Assembly (NCBI GenBank): GCA_016584305.1
Contig: JACEEZ010023434.1
Coordinates: 112,032 to 176,031 of the forward strand
Length of the DNA: 64,000 bases
DNA from: Chionoecetes opilio
Taxonomy: Eukaryota; Arthropoda; Malacostraca; Decapoda; Majidae
Direction of reading: 5' to 3'
Shown here: one piece after another, positions 40,717 to 52,764 of the stretch
How positions within the stretch are numbered: the first letter of the stretch is position 1
Layout: every line of letters starts with the position of its first letter
Notes under the pieces: generated by a model
The model's database searches: none
Told to the model about the DNA's origin: nothing
What the model saw: the letters and a program-made list of their open reading frames with translations, nothing else
Position numbers and translations under genes: made by a program

Positions 40717-41927
40717 TCTATGCCTATAGCGCGTGTAGGCAGTGAGCTCCAGGGGTGGGATGGTAGGCCCTGGAGGCTCACTCGAGGGCTGTGATGGTTG
40801 GCCCTCGCCAGTGGTGGCGCAGGCAGGATTCTTATAGTGACACCTGTAATTAGAGGCTCATGCCGCCCCCTGTGTCCTCCCATGCACTCACAGTCGAAGG
40901 TAGAGTTAATGGACAGGGCATGTGGGTGTTCTTAGGCCACTCGATGGTGCAGAAAGATTTCAAGTGGATTTATGGGTCTCACTCGGGATCGAACTCGGGT
41001 TTTCGAGAACGCCACTCGGTGACGCTAACCACTCTGCTACCGCCTCCCCTAAACTGCATCTCTTGGTTTTCACTCGGTATATCATGCCCTCACAACCTCT
41101 TGTGTGAACATGTAAACAGAAAGTCGGCAAAAAATAATGTATCTCAGCATATTGCTGTTATAACTGCATCTCTTTGCTTACACTCGGCAAAGCCTTAGTC
41201 GCATAAAGTAGTATTTTTGTCCTTTTGACCTTTCCTGCAGGCTCAGGCTCTTCAATTTCATTGAAGTCTCCCTTCCTGCTGGAGACACCCTTGCGTGATG
41301 GAGCTGACATCTTGAAATACAGTACTGTATGATGTAATCCCAAAACACGTAAAATACGTGGCAAAGTAAAGCAAAGGTCAGGAACCAGCGCGTAGGCTGT
41401 CAGCTGCTGAGCCGTGTTTATGTCGTCCAAGCACCGTCTTGGATACGAATTCCGTTTTTTGTCGAAATTAAAAAAGGATTGGTTTCTGCTTAAAAAACAC
41501 AACAAGCTTGGTAGGAGCCGAAATAATAATCAATGCAAAACATTGCAAACAATATCACAAAGTAGTATAACACACATTTCAGCAAGTGTTATTGGATTGG
41601 GATTCGTAATCCAAGACGGTGCTTGGACGACAAAAACACGGCTCAGCCTACGCGCTGGTACCAGACCTTTGCTTTACTTTGCCACCTATTTTACGTGTTT
41701 TGGAATTACATCATACAGTACTGTATATCAAGATGTCAGCTCCATCACGCAAGGGTGTCTCCAGCAGGAAGGGAATGGAATTGAAGAGCCTGAGCCTGCA
41801 GGAAAAGGTGAAATTACTGGCAAGGATGGGTGCAGGTGCGTCCATGCGTGCTATTTGTGCTGAGTTTGATATCAAATCCAGCACATTCTACCCGTTCACT
41901 GGTAAGTGTAGTTTTTATGCTTTGACA

Positions 41928-41964
<37 letters not shown>

Positions 41965-42058
41965 CCCATATCAGAGGAGGACATTGCATAACTCGGCACA
42001 TTGAATAACTCGGCAAGGGCCAGAGCCCCTATCGTGCCGAGTTATAAGGGTTTTACTG
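40566..42058. mobile_element. Tigger-like element, family F, with transposase N-terminal remnant
   Basis: Ends CAGTAAAACCCTTATAACTC and inverse, TA on both sides. Within it an inverted duplication (about 41200-41425 against 41600-41800) carries, on the plus strand at about 41734-41905, MSAPSRKGVSSRKG and LSLQEKVKLLARMGAGASMR then AICAEFDIKSSTFY. That is a CENP-B/Tigger helix-turn-helix N-terminus. A decayed inverted copy is at 41310-41170. A SINE (40637-41048) is nested. No DDE domain. Confidence 0.82.
40637..41048 (-). mobile_element. tRNA-derived SINE, family 2, with 77-nt A tail
   Basis: Same family as 23237-23582: the minus-strand head GGGGAGGCGGTAGCAGAGTG with A-box and B-box (GAGTTCGATCC), and the end GGCATAGATGT followed by 77 uninterrupted A (T run 40637-40713). 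Such a long pure tail suggests a recent insertion or slippage. Confidence 0.85.
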
Positions 42059-42298
42059 TACTACATAAAGTCCCCATCTTACGAAATGGATGCGTTGCAA
42101 GAGGTTGTTCGTAAGTCCATTTTTTCGTTAGTCGGACATAATATGGGGTACATGTGTGCAATGGTGATGGTGAGTCAGGCGAGGTTGAGTCGTCATCGGC
42201 AAGAGGTGATGATGGCACCTATACTAAGGTGGTGGTGGTGTGCGTCTGCCTCTGAAGACAATCACCCCTGATGTCGATGCCACGGGGTCGCTGTCAGC

Positions 42299-42890
42299 TG
42301 ACGTCAAGGGAACTGGCTGACTCTGCTGACGTCAAGGGAACTGGCTGACTCTGCTGACGTCAAGGGAACTGGCTGACTCTGCTGACGTCAAGGGAACTGG
42401 CTGACTCTGCTGACGTCAAGGGAACTGGCTGACTCTGCTGACGTCAAGGGAACTGTCTGACTCTGCTGACGTCAAGGGAACTGTCTGACTCTGCTGACGT
42501 CAAGGGAACTGGCTGACTCTCTGCTGACGTCAAGGGAACTGGCTGACTCTGCTGACGTCAAGGGAACTGGCTGACTCTCTGCTGACGTCAAAGGAACTGG
42601 CTGACTCTGCTGACGTCAAGGGAACTGTCTGACTCTGCTGACGTCAAGGGAACTGGCTGACTCTGCTGACGTCAAGGGAACTGTCTGACTCTGCTGAAGT
42701 CAAGGCAACTGTCTGACTCTGCTGACGTCAAGGGAACTGTCCGACTCTGCTGACGTCAAGGGAACTGTCTGACTCTGCTGACGTCAAGGGAACTGGCTGA
42801 CTCTCTGCTGACGTCAAGGGAGCTGGCTGACTCTCTGCTGACGTCAAGGTAACTAACTGGCTGACTCTCTGCTGACATCTAAGGCTGTGG
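42299..42890. repeat. 28/30-bp minisatellite with CRE-like sites
   Basis: About 20 units of TGACGTCAAGGGAACTGGCT + GACTCTGC (28 bp; some 30 bp from an extra CT). The full palindrome TGACGTCA (cAMP-response-element consensus) is intact in 19 units, and one has TGAAGTCA. TGCTGACGTCA also matches part of a Maf recognition element. It lies in a host intron beside the family F element. Confidence 0.95.
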
Positions 42891-44100
42891 CTCCGTCTCC
42901 GGCTACGTCTCCCTGTACTTCTCCACCTTCTTAAAAATTATCTCCATTCTGGTCTAGGTGGTGGCATCCTTCTCCTTCTATATGATGCTGTACCAACGGA
43001 GCATACCACAGACACCAGAAAACACCCTGGCCAGCTAACTCAGTCGTACTCTGCGAACTCTCACAAATTATTGTAATGGATATCAGGAATTGGATATAAA
43101 GGATGACTTTACACGTAAGTAGCATTAAGAATATATTAAAGGTTAATTTAGAACTTATCTTGTTGTATTTTCAGCAATTTTTATTTCATAAACACTGATT
43201 TGAAAGTGGGATAACCTAATTGATGTTGGCAGCTTGTGGCTACTCTCAATACACGCATCAACATATTATATTATGCCCGCCAATATTAGAGGTTTGCCTC
43301 GCCTGCCTTTGCCTGCTGGCCACAAAATGTACAGCTCACCTGCACCACCTGCAATTGTATTTTTTGTGACTTTATTCAAAGCAAATCTACTTTTATTGGC
43401 ATATAAACCATAAAAAGTTGACTCAGGAAGTTTCGAGCTACGAAGTGGTGAACGTAAGTATTTCTTATTTCTCTTTACTCAATATTTTTTTGGAGTCGGT
43501 AAATTCCGCTATTTATTTGGATTTCTTGTTATTATTTTCTTTCATAAGGCAGAATAATCTCTTGCAAAACCAATGATATATAATAATGCCAGAAAAAAAG
43601 AATACACATTGGTGAAATTGATAACATAAAAAAATAATTCGCCGCACAGTCAGGCCATTTCGCGGGGCCCTTAGGGAGCATAAGACGGATGTCGCAGTGG
43701 ACGGAAAAACTTATTGATCTTTTCGTGCGTGAGAGGGTTAATGGATTCTAAGAAACTCTCAATGAGTTTCTGTCGCAAATCATTACTTTTGGAGATATCA
43801 AATGTTTTTAGTTGGAAGCATATAGGACATATGAAATTAACTAACCTAACCCCACCTTTAGATTCACTAACCTAACCTAATGTAACCTAACCCCAGCTTT
43901 ATATTCACTAGCCTAACTCTACCTTTAGATTCACTAACCTAACCTAACTCCACGTTTTAACCTTCTAACTAAAGCCGAATCCTCATTGAAAAGTGTCTGC
44001 GGCAAGGGAAGAAAAGCAGAGGCGATGCAGGTCACAAAAGGAAGATGAGTGAGATGCACGTAAACACTTGTCTTTCTCCTCCCTATAAATAACAGGTATT
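42891..44100. other. Intronic stretch with TTAGG-like runs
   Basis: No gene recognised. CCTAA/TTAGG-type short runs occur at 43838-43965. Confidence 0.45.
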
Positions 44101-44106
44101 ATTGTA

Positions 44107-44740
44107 GTGTTTGCCCATACTTCCCCCTCTCCCCCAAAACAAGTTTGGGGACCTTGGGGGGAATGCGGGATATTTGGCTGGGGTACAAAATGTGCGTTGC
44201 AACCACATAGTTATTGAGTTAGGTAGTGGCGTAAAAATTCCCTAGATCTAGGGAAAATTGACTGGATTTCTTCAAAGTCAAGAAACGTGTGGACCTGACG
44301 ATCCTCACAAACAGAATGACCAGAGTATTGAGTCCACCCCACCCTCCCCCACCCCTCCCACTAAAAAGTAAGGTAAAAAAAAATTAGCTTACCGGGGGTG
44401 TCGAGGGGCCCCATTAGGTTAGGTTAGATTATCGGGTGATTATCGCTAAGTTAGGATAGATTATCGGGGGTCGAGGGGGGTAGAGCCCCTCGCTAGGAGG
44501 TTAGGTTTAATTTGCTTAGGTTAGGTTAGATTACGAGGGGGGCCTCGTAATCTCGGAGCTTGAAGGTTAGGTAAATTTCCCATATCTAGGGAAAATTACC
44601 CTAGATATACGTAACTTTGACACCTACACAACTCCAAAAATACGTGTTTTCGACGCATTATTTAGTCCCCACCCTAAATCCCCGCATTCCCACAGGTCCC
44701 CAAGCTTGTTTGGGGCAAGGGGGAGAGTATGGGCAAATGC
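44107..44740. mobile_element. MITE with ~55-bp inverted ends
   Basis: 'gtgtttgcccatac' with 'ccccctctcccccaaaacaa' and 'gtttggggacc' at the left are inverted at 44690-44740. TA lies on both sides. The interior has a 'ctaggg' repeat and TTAGG-like runs (44400-44530). No ORF. Confidence 0.65.
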
Positions 44741-44775
44741 TAGAAATGTACCAAATAACATCATATTTCCAAATG

Positions 44776-45043
44776 TAATGGCGGAAGGGTGACGAAAGGA
44801 TACACACAAGGTAAACCATGTAGTAAAGGAGAAGGAGAAAGGAAGCAATAGCCAAGGAGGAAGTGATGATCAGGCAGAGATACGGCATTATACGTAGCTA
44901 CAGATACGGCAGTATATCTACCTAGCTGCGTATACTGCCGTATCTGTCTGGTCATCACTCCCTCCCTGGCTTTTGCCCCTTTCTCCTTCTTTACTACGTG
45001 GTTTACCTGTTGTGTTTCCTTCCGTCACCCTTCTACCATTACT
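44776..45043. repeat. Long palindrome (arms ~120 bp)
   Basis: 'gaagggtgacgaaaggatac', 'ggtaaaccatgtagtaaagg', 'aagtgatgatcaggcagaga' and 'tacggca' are inverted in 44922-45043, around a short centre 'ctacctagctgcg'. Probably a foldback element. Confidence 0.75.
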
Positions 45044-45106
45044 TTTGGAGATATAACATGTTATTTATAGGGAGGAGAGACACAAATGTTTACATCGTTC
45101 CCGCGT

Positions 45107-45354
45107 AGCTTCCGGCGTCCATGTCTCCCAGGCCTGTGGAGCGCAGTCACCATCACGTGTTGCTTCAAAACACCAGGCTGGCTATCCACGTCGTCATCAT
45201 ATGGGATGGCGTGGCTACGTGGTCAGCATAATGTCATCAAAAGGTGGCAATGCCTCAAGCAGACGGGCACCGGTAGAGGACACACAGACACTCAGACATC
45301 CTGCTTTAGTATAGATTATACACATACATATAATATCTAACCAGTGCCCTAATA
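45107..45354. repeat. 248-bp dispersed repeat, copy 1
   Basis: Nearly identical to 48799-49046 over its full length, starting 'agcttccggcgtccatgtct' and ending 'atctaaccagtgccctaata'. No coding or LTR features are certain. Confidence 0.8.
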
Positions 45355-45420
45355 TCGCTCGGTCAACTACCGTATCGCGTCCCCGCGGTGGTATGTATAA
45401 AGACATGTATACCTAACCTT

Positions 45421-45770
45421 TTTTTTAATTTTTTTTTTTTTTTTTTACATGTGCCTATAGCGCCTGTAGGCAGTGGTGACCCAGGGCTCGGATAGTAGGC
45501 TTTGGAGGTTCACTTGAGGGCTCTGATGGTTGGCCCTCGCCCGTGGTGGCGCAGGCAGGATTCTTATAGTGACGCCTGTGATTAGAGGCTCATGCCGCCC
45601 CCCTGTGTCCTCCGATGTACTCGCAATCGAAGGTAGAGGTGATGGGCAGGGCATGTGGGTGTTCTTAGGCCACTCGACGGTGCAGAAAGGTTTTTGAGTT
45701 TCTTCGGGGATCGAACTCGGGTCACCGAGAACGCCAGTCGGAGAAACTAACCACTCTGCTACTCCTCCCC
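45421..45770 (-). mobile_element. tRNA-derived SINE, family 2, minus-strand copy
   Basis: Same body as 23237-23582, with T run at 45421-45446 (A tail on the minus strand), B-box GAGTTCGATCC and head ending 'ggggag'. The internal promoter is slightly decayed ('gtagcagagtggttag'). Confidence 0.85.
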
Positions 45771-45861
45771 ATGTTACATCATTGTGTACTAAAGATTCTC
45801 AGTGTTGCCAACGCTCCTTAAAAATACCTATACAAGATGAGGGCTTTCATGACAACATAGC

Positions 45862-46046
45862 ATAAGAACATAAGAACATAAGAAAATAAGGAAGCTACAA
45901 GAGGCCGCGAGGCCTACACGTGGTAGTTCCTGTCACCTAACACTACCTACATCCACCTTTCATCCCCATCCATGAACCTATCCAGCTCCCCTTTAAAGCT
46001 CCCCAATGACTCAGCACTAACTACCTGTCTACTGAGATTGGAGGAA
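45862..46046 (-). mobile_element. CR1/L2-like 3' end, minus strand
   Basis: Inverse of 1269-1438: TTCTTATG-type repeats (as 'cataagaa' on the plus strand) at 45862-45886, then the coding end SFKGELDRFMDGDERWM read on the minus strand near 46000-45947. Confidence 0.75.
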
Positions 46047-46319
46047 TCCCACTAAATGTTTGGTATAACAGGAGTAATGATATAAGGACAATGCACTTAA
46101 GGTCATCAATAACCTGGTAGAGTTCTTTACAACAGAATCTAAACATGAGCTATTAGAATAAAAATGAACTCAGTCTGTTAGTAATGTGTTAAAATAAAAT
46201 CCCTGCAAATTCATTAAGAAGTTCATTGCCAAAACTCTACCGCGTAGTCACTTAATAACACTTGAAGTGTGGAGTGAAGATAAAACACAGCAGGGCCTTG
46301 AGGACGTGAGTAAACGCAC

Positions 46320-46757
46320 TGGCAGTTTTATTTTATTTATTTATTTATTATTTATATTCTAAGACCTGCTTCTTTAATCTTGCGGAGCAGATACAGCTTG
46401 TAAGCTTATAAAATCTGACTCCGGGTCTTTACTACAAATGATCACAGCATTAAGATATGCATATACATTCTTTGCATGTCAGAGAGTAACTAATTCTCTG
46501 AAAAGTGATAGAAGCTGATTTCAGCTCAAATAGTATTATATTATTTATTTATTTTATTTTGTTACTTTAAGACCTACTTCTTTAAACTTGAGGAGTACGG
46601 CTGTTAGGCTAAAAATTGAGACTCCAGGTCTTTAATATAAATTATCACGTCAAGATATGCATTAAAAAAAAATGTATAGCATATCAGAGAGTAATGAGTT
46701 TATTAATCATTCTCTGAAAATGGATAAGAGCTGCCTTCAGCTAGAATAGTATTATAA
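46320..46757. repeat. Ancient tandem duplication of ~215 bp
   Basis: 46320-46543 and 46544-46757 share ordered blocks ('ttatttatttatt', 'aagacct.cttcttta', 'gggtctttact', 'tcagagagtaa', 'ttctctgaaaa', 'aatagtattata') with many differences. No ORF. Confidence 0.65.
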
Positions 46758-47580
46758 GCAATAAAAATGTGCATAAGGAGTGCTAATGACAGTAATCTCC
46801 TTTGACAAGGGCGCCTGTGGCACCTGGCTGCTAAATTATTAATACTTTTTGTGTTATTATATCCTTACATATACAAAAAGTATTCCCTGGCAGAGTAACT
46901 TGGGCTTAATAGCACCAGTGGCCTGAGGGAAGTCTTCGGCAGGGGCAAAAGAAAAACTACCTGCAACGGATATGTTAGAATTAGACATCTAGTTAGTAGA
47001 GGAGATAAACTGAGTTACAGAAGGGTTATTATAAATGTTACCACCGGAGGTACTCGGAGGTGGTTACTTTCATCCCTCAATTCAAGAGTTAATTCCTCAA
47101 ACAAAAGGTTAACTTCCCTGTACTGTCATTACCTGATTCGTCAGAGGCTAGGAGTTCATGTAGTACTATTATATAATTCTAGCAACTTTTCCTCGGTGAA
47201 TAATTCACTCACTTTCTAACTTTTGTTTAAGAGTCTATAAATTCATAAGTAAAACTTTAATTAAGTTAACTATTATCACCCATTTCCTGGCTTTTAAGGC
47301 AATTCAAAAGGAGAATTGAATATATATTACCTATAGGGATGATATGAGAAGCTAACAAATTATTAAGAATTACAAGAAATTATGAAATATTAGCGGTAAG
47401 CAAATTTAAAACATCTATAGAAAAAAATAACTGACATATTAATTACTTGAAATTCCTTCACATGGCTATTGAAGCAAAAACAAATGTGAAAATGTTGATC
47501 TCACCACTAAGTGTTATTTATGTAAACAAGTGGCGTAATTAAAATACGTATCATGTAATGTCAGCTACGATGTTGTACTC
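46758..47580. other. Intronic stretch without recognised features
   Basis: A/T-rich, with no repeat family or gene recognised. Confidence 0.4.
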
Positions 47581-48010
47581 ACTAATATAGTGTAGAGTCA
47601 GCTTGGCAAGTCCATCCATACAGCTGAATCAGAGGTGCTTCCTCCAAGGGCAGTGTCTCAGCTGAGAGGCGTGTTGAGTAGACTGCTGGCTGGCCGGGTC
47701 GTTGACTGGGATGGTGTTGAGTATAGAAGTCTAGGAGATGTAGGAGTCGGCTTGATGTCCCTCGTGTCCTGTCTTCATTATAACAACTCAAGTGTTGTCC
47801 TTTCATTCGTGCCACGATAAAAAGCCTTGTAACGTCTTTGTCCTCCTCTTGAAAACAGTTGAGTCCCAGAGCAATTAATGCAGGAGGATCTTGTCCTATG
47901 TCTCTATATACAGAGCAGTTATTATTTGTTGTGGATGGAGCAGTGATTGATAGAAGGGCAAGAGGAATGCTGACTCGCGGCCGCGAGGTCAGGTTTGTTT
48001 GACACAGCAT
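47581..48010 (-). other. 142-codon open frame of unknown status with a consensus donor
   Basis: The minus-strand frame runs from 48010 (MLCQTNLTSRPRVSIPLALL) to a stop at 47582 that coincides with a consensus donor (TTA|GTGAGT). Another frame just before the donor reads MDGLAKLTLHYI, which looks LRR-like. It does not fit the phases of the host gene. I do not recognise the protein and rate coding status as uncertain. Confidence 0.25.
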
Positions 48011-48798
48011 TGAGCAATCTACTCACTCTCTATTCCTCTCGCTTGTCTCTCAAGCTTCCTTTGTTTACTTGTTCACTTGCTCATGGTATTTACCACCATC
48101 TTCACGTGTATTAATTAGTATGTACTCGTTCAGTTATTAATTTAAGGCACGTAACTTATATTACAATTTGATGTTGCCACATACCACCATTGTCGTCTTT
48201 TTATGTTACGACATTACCATTATGTGTTGCAACGTGATTTAATGTTGTCACATTCCACCGCTGTGTCACCATTTTATGTTACCCTTTTTAGTAAGGTTAT
48301 TTTACAGGTAACGGGATCACACCATTAAGATACAGGTTACTGACCTGTAGGGGTGATTGCCTGTGATGCCCTTTTGATAGGCAGGTAACTTGCTGAGCTG
48401 CCCAGAGGTACACATCAATGAAGTGGTATAAGGTGGTATTGGCTAATTGTGGTCGAGCGATTTTCAAGTAATTTATAAGTATTTTAAAGTGCCAAAGGAT
48501 TCAAGTAAGACAATATACTATTAAAAACATATAATAATATATATATATATATGTACACTTGTGAAGTTTTTACAATAATATTGTCACGAGGTTCTTTACA
48601 ACGGCCAATGAAACTAATGTCTAATAGACAGAGCCAGAACAATTAATATCGTGACTAAGTACTCACACACTCAGGTGTGTGAGTAACCACACTGACTCAC
48701 ATGGAGTCCTTCTAGGAGCACTTGTGTCACGTCTCCGGAGGCTTCTGCTGTCTCCCGTGTGAAGGCAGCATAATAAGGGAGTTTGGCCGGAACCTCAC

Positions 48799-49046
48799 AG
48801 CTTCCGGCGTCCATGTCTCCCAGGCCTGTGGAGCGCAGTCACCATCACGTGTTGCTTCCAAACACCAGGCTGGCTATCCACGTCGTCATCATATGGGATG
48901 GCGTGGCTACGTGGTCAGCATAATGTCATCAAAAGGTGGCAATGCCTCAGGCAGACGGGCGCCGGTAGAGGACACACAGACACTCAGACATCCTGCTTTA
49001 GTATAGATTATACACATACATATAATATCTAACCAGTGCCCTAATA
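48799..49046. repeat. 248-bp dispersed repeat, copy 2
   Basis: Second copy of 45107-45354. It is followed directly by the cysteine-rich ORF region. Confidence 0.8.
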
Positions 49047-49057
49047 GTGACAGTGAC

Positions 49058-49563
49058 ATGAAAAAACATAAAAACGTTTTCATTAGACGATCCTCCATGG
49101 CAGAAGTCACAGCTGCTGGTGAGAAATTAGTGAATCGTCTGTATGGTGATGACACAGGCGAGGGATTGGACTCTCTACGTTACAGACTGTTTTGTGAGAA
49201 AGTGATGAAAAGCAGCTGTTCTGTTCAAGTACATACCCTTCCTCCTACAGCTGCAGCTGCCCGTTACCACAGCGCACGTATGTATTTCCAGTGCCAGGAG
49301 TGGATGGGTAACACTTTGAATCCAGAGGGTGGGGATGGGTTCTTAATCAGGGCCCGACTTGAACCCAAAACAACAGACTTGGCAGCTGCCCCAGAATCAC
49401 AGCCACAAATTGTGCATTGTAACTGTAATAGTTAATTGTGACACTCGATGCTGCTCCTGCAGAAAACATGGCCTGGAATGTTCAGATGCATGTGGAGAAT
49501 GCAGAGGGGTTGGGTGCACATATGCAATGGCGTCTGAAGACAGATTTGTGGATAGTGAATGAA
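49058..49563 (+). pseudogene. C-terminus of a transposon-associated cysteine-rich protein, frameshifted
   Basis: The plus-strand frame reads DSLRYRLFCEKVMKSSCSVQ, VHTLPPTAAAARYHSARMYF and IVHCNCNS-stop. An overlapping frame continues INCD-type CSCRKHGLECSDACGECRG. In many invertebrate genomes these two parts form one C-terminus ('LPPTSAAA...HS.RVY.Q', then 'C.CK..C...CSC...G..C...C..C', resembling a CXC/CRC cysteine-rich motif), usually in multi-copy, probably mobile, genes. One frameshift near 49436 breaks it. No upstream catalytic part was seen. Confidence 0.55.
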
Positions 49564-50601
49564 TGACATGTGAACGCGCAGGTGCTTTACATATCTCACA
49601 ATAGCAGCGTGTTATCATCTACATATATAATTATTTTGCTACTCTTCCAGCCCACGTTTGCCCATGTGTTAATTTAGAATACATACTAAATATATTATTA
49701 AGTTCCAAGATATAAAGAATGTATTAAAGTCGGCACTAAAAAGATGCCATTTTTCGGAGGGCAAAATTGTCGTTAATTATGTATATGTTCCCTTAACCCC
49801 TTCACTGCTAATATCAAATTAATAGGCCTACCCCACTGTGCGGCAGGTTTAATTAAAATTAAAAATAATTACTTATTATATTTAAAGTGCCTTAATGAAG
49901 AGGATGCTCATTCCATACCAGAAAATCTAAGTTTCGTCTTGGTGGAGGCTACCAGATAAGTTTAGAGTTGCGTCAAAGTGCAGCAACAGGGCCATGACCG
50001 TGCTGCCAGACGCAAAATGAAACCACTTACTACTCAACATAATACAGCTTATTTTGATACATAAATGTATCATTCATGCATTCATTCATTCATTCATTCA
50101 TTCATGCTTCTGTTTTATGTCCATCAAGAATGTTGAATATCTTGACTATTTAGCCTTGCCATTGAAGTAGAGGGCGCGTCAGCGTCAACACGTCGTACTG
50201 TACCGCTTGACCTTATTAGTCACACTAACTCACTCAGCAGAAAAAGAGGTTCTATTGTATCGCAACACTTGACACTGTTGCCATACCAGCCTATCACAGC
50301 GAATATTTACCCACAATATCATTGAGCGCGGAGTTTAAATACAGAAACCCTATATGTTCCAGCCGCAGTGAACCCTTAGATAGATGAGAGACTGTATTTG
50401 TACCAGCCGCAGTGAGGGGGGTTAATATAAGAGCAAAATATTTTTTCCATGCTCCTGCAGCGTATTCTGTGGCAAACGGTACAAATTATAACAATTACAT
50501 TTGGAAAACCTTCATGATTTTAAGTGTTCTTGAAGAAAAACCTGTTATGATCAACACCGCATGAGAGTGTGATAGGTTTCTCATATCGGTGAGTTTTTTA
50601 C
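49564..50601. other. Intronic stretch without recognised gene
   Basis: Includes an (ATTC)n run at about 50075-50104. Otherwise I see nothing recognisable. Confidence 0.45.
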
Positions 50602-50856
50602 CATGTTCCACCACTTCAAATTTTCTCTACTTTTGATATGCGATCTACTAAGTGTTAGGAGTATCATACAACAGGGTTCATTTATGTTGCAGTTTTCTCC
50701 ATCATGGGCCATTAATGGTGCTAGATTAACTGGACTATCTCTGAGGATAACAGTATAACATTTATACTGATAAGCATATTTGGTAGGGGACAAATTAGAC
50801 TTAAAAGTAAAATGTTCTGCAAGTAGAAAAGCATTTCTGAGGGTCTCTGACACTGG
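50602..50856 (-). CDS. Possible additional exon of the host LRR-like gene
   Basis: On the minus strand a pyrimidine-rich acceptor (TATTCTTTCCTGTGGCAG) precedes 50856, and a donor GTAAAA follows ATG at 50602. The 255-bp interval is open in phase 0 at both ends, so it can be inserted between exon b (ends phase 0) and exon c (starts phase 0) without a shift. The peptide starts PVSETLRNAFLLAEHFTFKS and later has CCMILLTLSRSHIKSREN, with leucine spacing loosely like a repeat. The donor is weak, and the frame could be chance. Confidence 0.4.
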
Positions 50857-50949
50857 CTGCCACAGGAAAGAATACATAAATATAATTACAGAATGCGTGG
50901 GGGTTAACAATGTGTCAAGAGTTATACGGTAGGGCAAGAGGAGGGACAT

Positions 50950-51890
50950 AATTTTAGATCATGATTATGTAGCCTACTGTATACACTCATATACGGTCAC
51001 AGTGTTCTGCTTCTCTGAGTGCAATAGAAAGTTAGCAACTTTGTTTGGACAATATTTACCATTTCTAATTTAATTCGTAAAAACATATTGTAATGCAGTT
51101 TTATGCAGTTTTTTTGCATCATTACAAACAACTTTTCATAGTAACATTTCCGATGAAAATGAAACTTAATGTATCGGTATGTAAGGCCTACAAGGAAGGT
51201 TAGGTTGGGGGGTTAACCTGAAAGGTAAATGCAGGGTCTCATATACCCCAAATTCCTGCACAAAAATAATCCGCATCTGCAAGGATATAGTCATTAGACA
51301 TCCGCATCTGCAATCGCATCCGCAATAAACAAAAATTGAATACACCTAAGTATTATTATCCGACCTTGGGGGGACCGAAGGTAGGTCGGATAATTGGAAT
51401 AGTCGGATGTTCGGATATCACAGTAACCATAAACGTAAGGACAAAATGGTATAGAACATAAAAGATGCAGCTCTTGAAGGCCGATCCAATGGTATACGCA
51501 AAAGTAAAATTCATGCATAAATAAAGCCACAATCAATGTTTTCTAAAAACAAAAAAAACTAAGTAAAATAAATGGCCAAAACAAGACACAATGTGGTGGT
51601 GAAAAAAGTCAGTTGTTTGGACAAGTCGGATGTTTGGAGGTCGGATGTTGGGAATTTGGCTGTATCCGCATCAGTCAGCATCCACAGCCGTGATTTTTAG
51701 ACATGCGACAAATCTCTAATACACACAGCTGCATCACTGTACTTGAACACTGCACAGCCTAGTGAGGGCATGGGAAGCAAGGCGTTGGAACTCCAGGAGA
51801 CGCTGGGAATACATAACTGGAAGATGGCTAACCGGCATGCTAGCTGGCTTTGAAAACTTCTGCATCATCTAATGTTCTAGGTACATTTCT
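50950..51890. other. Intronic stretch with transposon-end-like motifs
   Basis: 'ccgaccttggggggaccgaag' near 51361 and 'caagtcggatgtttggaggt' near 51620 resemble another CGGAT-type Tigger terminus, but no paired ends could be fixed. Confidence 0.35.
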
Positions 51891-52313
51891 TGTACCATTT
51901 GTTAGTACAGTCGACCCTCGATTTAACGGACCTCGGTTTAACGGACTTCGGATTTAACGGACTCCATTTGCGTGACAAATTTGCAGGCAAGAATGGCATG
52001 CCAGACCGCTTATCGTCGCTCGAATTGTCAACTCGACATAATTTATTATTTTCTCATTTTATTTTAGAATGCTTGGGTTTTAAGGAGTTTTGATGCATCA
52101 GATATTAAGATATAGAAGGAAGGAGCCTGTGTTGCTAGTGATTTAGTGGTAGAAGGTGTGTATTGTTTAAAATATTTACTATTAGTGTTATGGCGTGGCC
52201 GCTGCAAGACTGTCTCCCTGTCACCTCAACACCCTAAGTCACCCTTATTTAAGGTGACATGCAGTGCTACACTGACCTAAATAGTGACACGTGTATAGAA
52301 CAGCTCATCAGAA

Positions 52314-52414
<101 letters not shown>

Positions 52415-52764
52415 ATGAGCAATAGTCATGATAATAAGCAATACCTTTGACAGCCACGGCCTGTGTATGGCTTGTAATAATTTGTTTACCTTTCACTAGC
52501 CAGACGGAGAGAAAACGTCAACATTTTAGGCATAACTCATCACTTTACGGGAGACTTTTTCTTACTTTTTATCTCATCTTGAGGCGATTATAAAGTCTCA
52601 TAATGCTGCTGCTGTTGCCGCAGCCGCGCTGCCAGGCGTGGATGAGCACCTTGGAAGTATTTTCATATCTTTACTCAAATGTATGAATAATAACAATTAA
52701 AATGCAATTACATATCTACATTCACCTAGAATAATGATATTTCATAGCATGCCAACCAGTAATG

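Noticed and set aside
42299..42890. A CRISPR-like array of regularly spaced repeats
   Set aside because: The units are contiguous tandem repeats with no unique spacers, in eukaryotic DNA.
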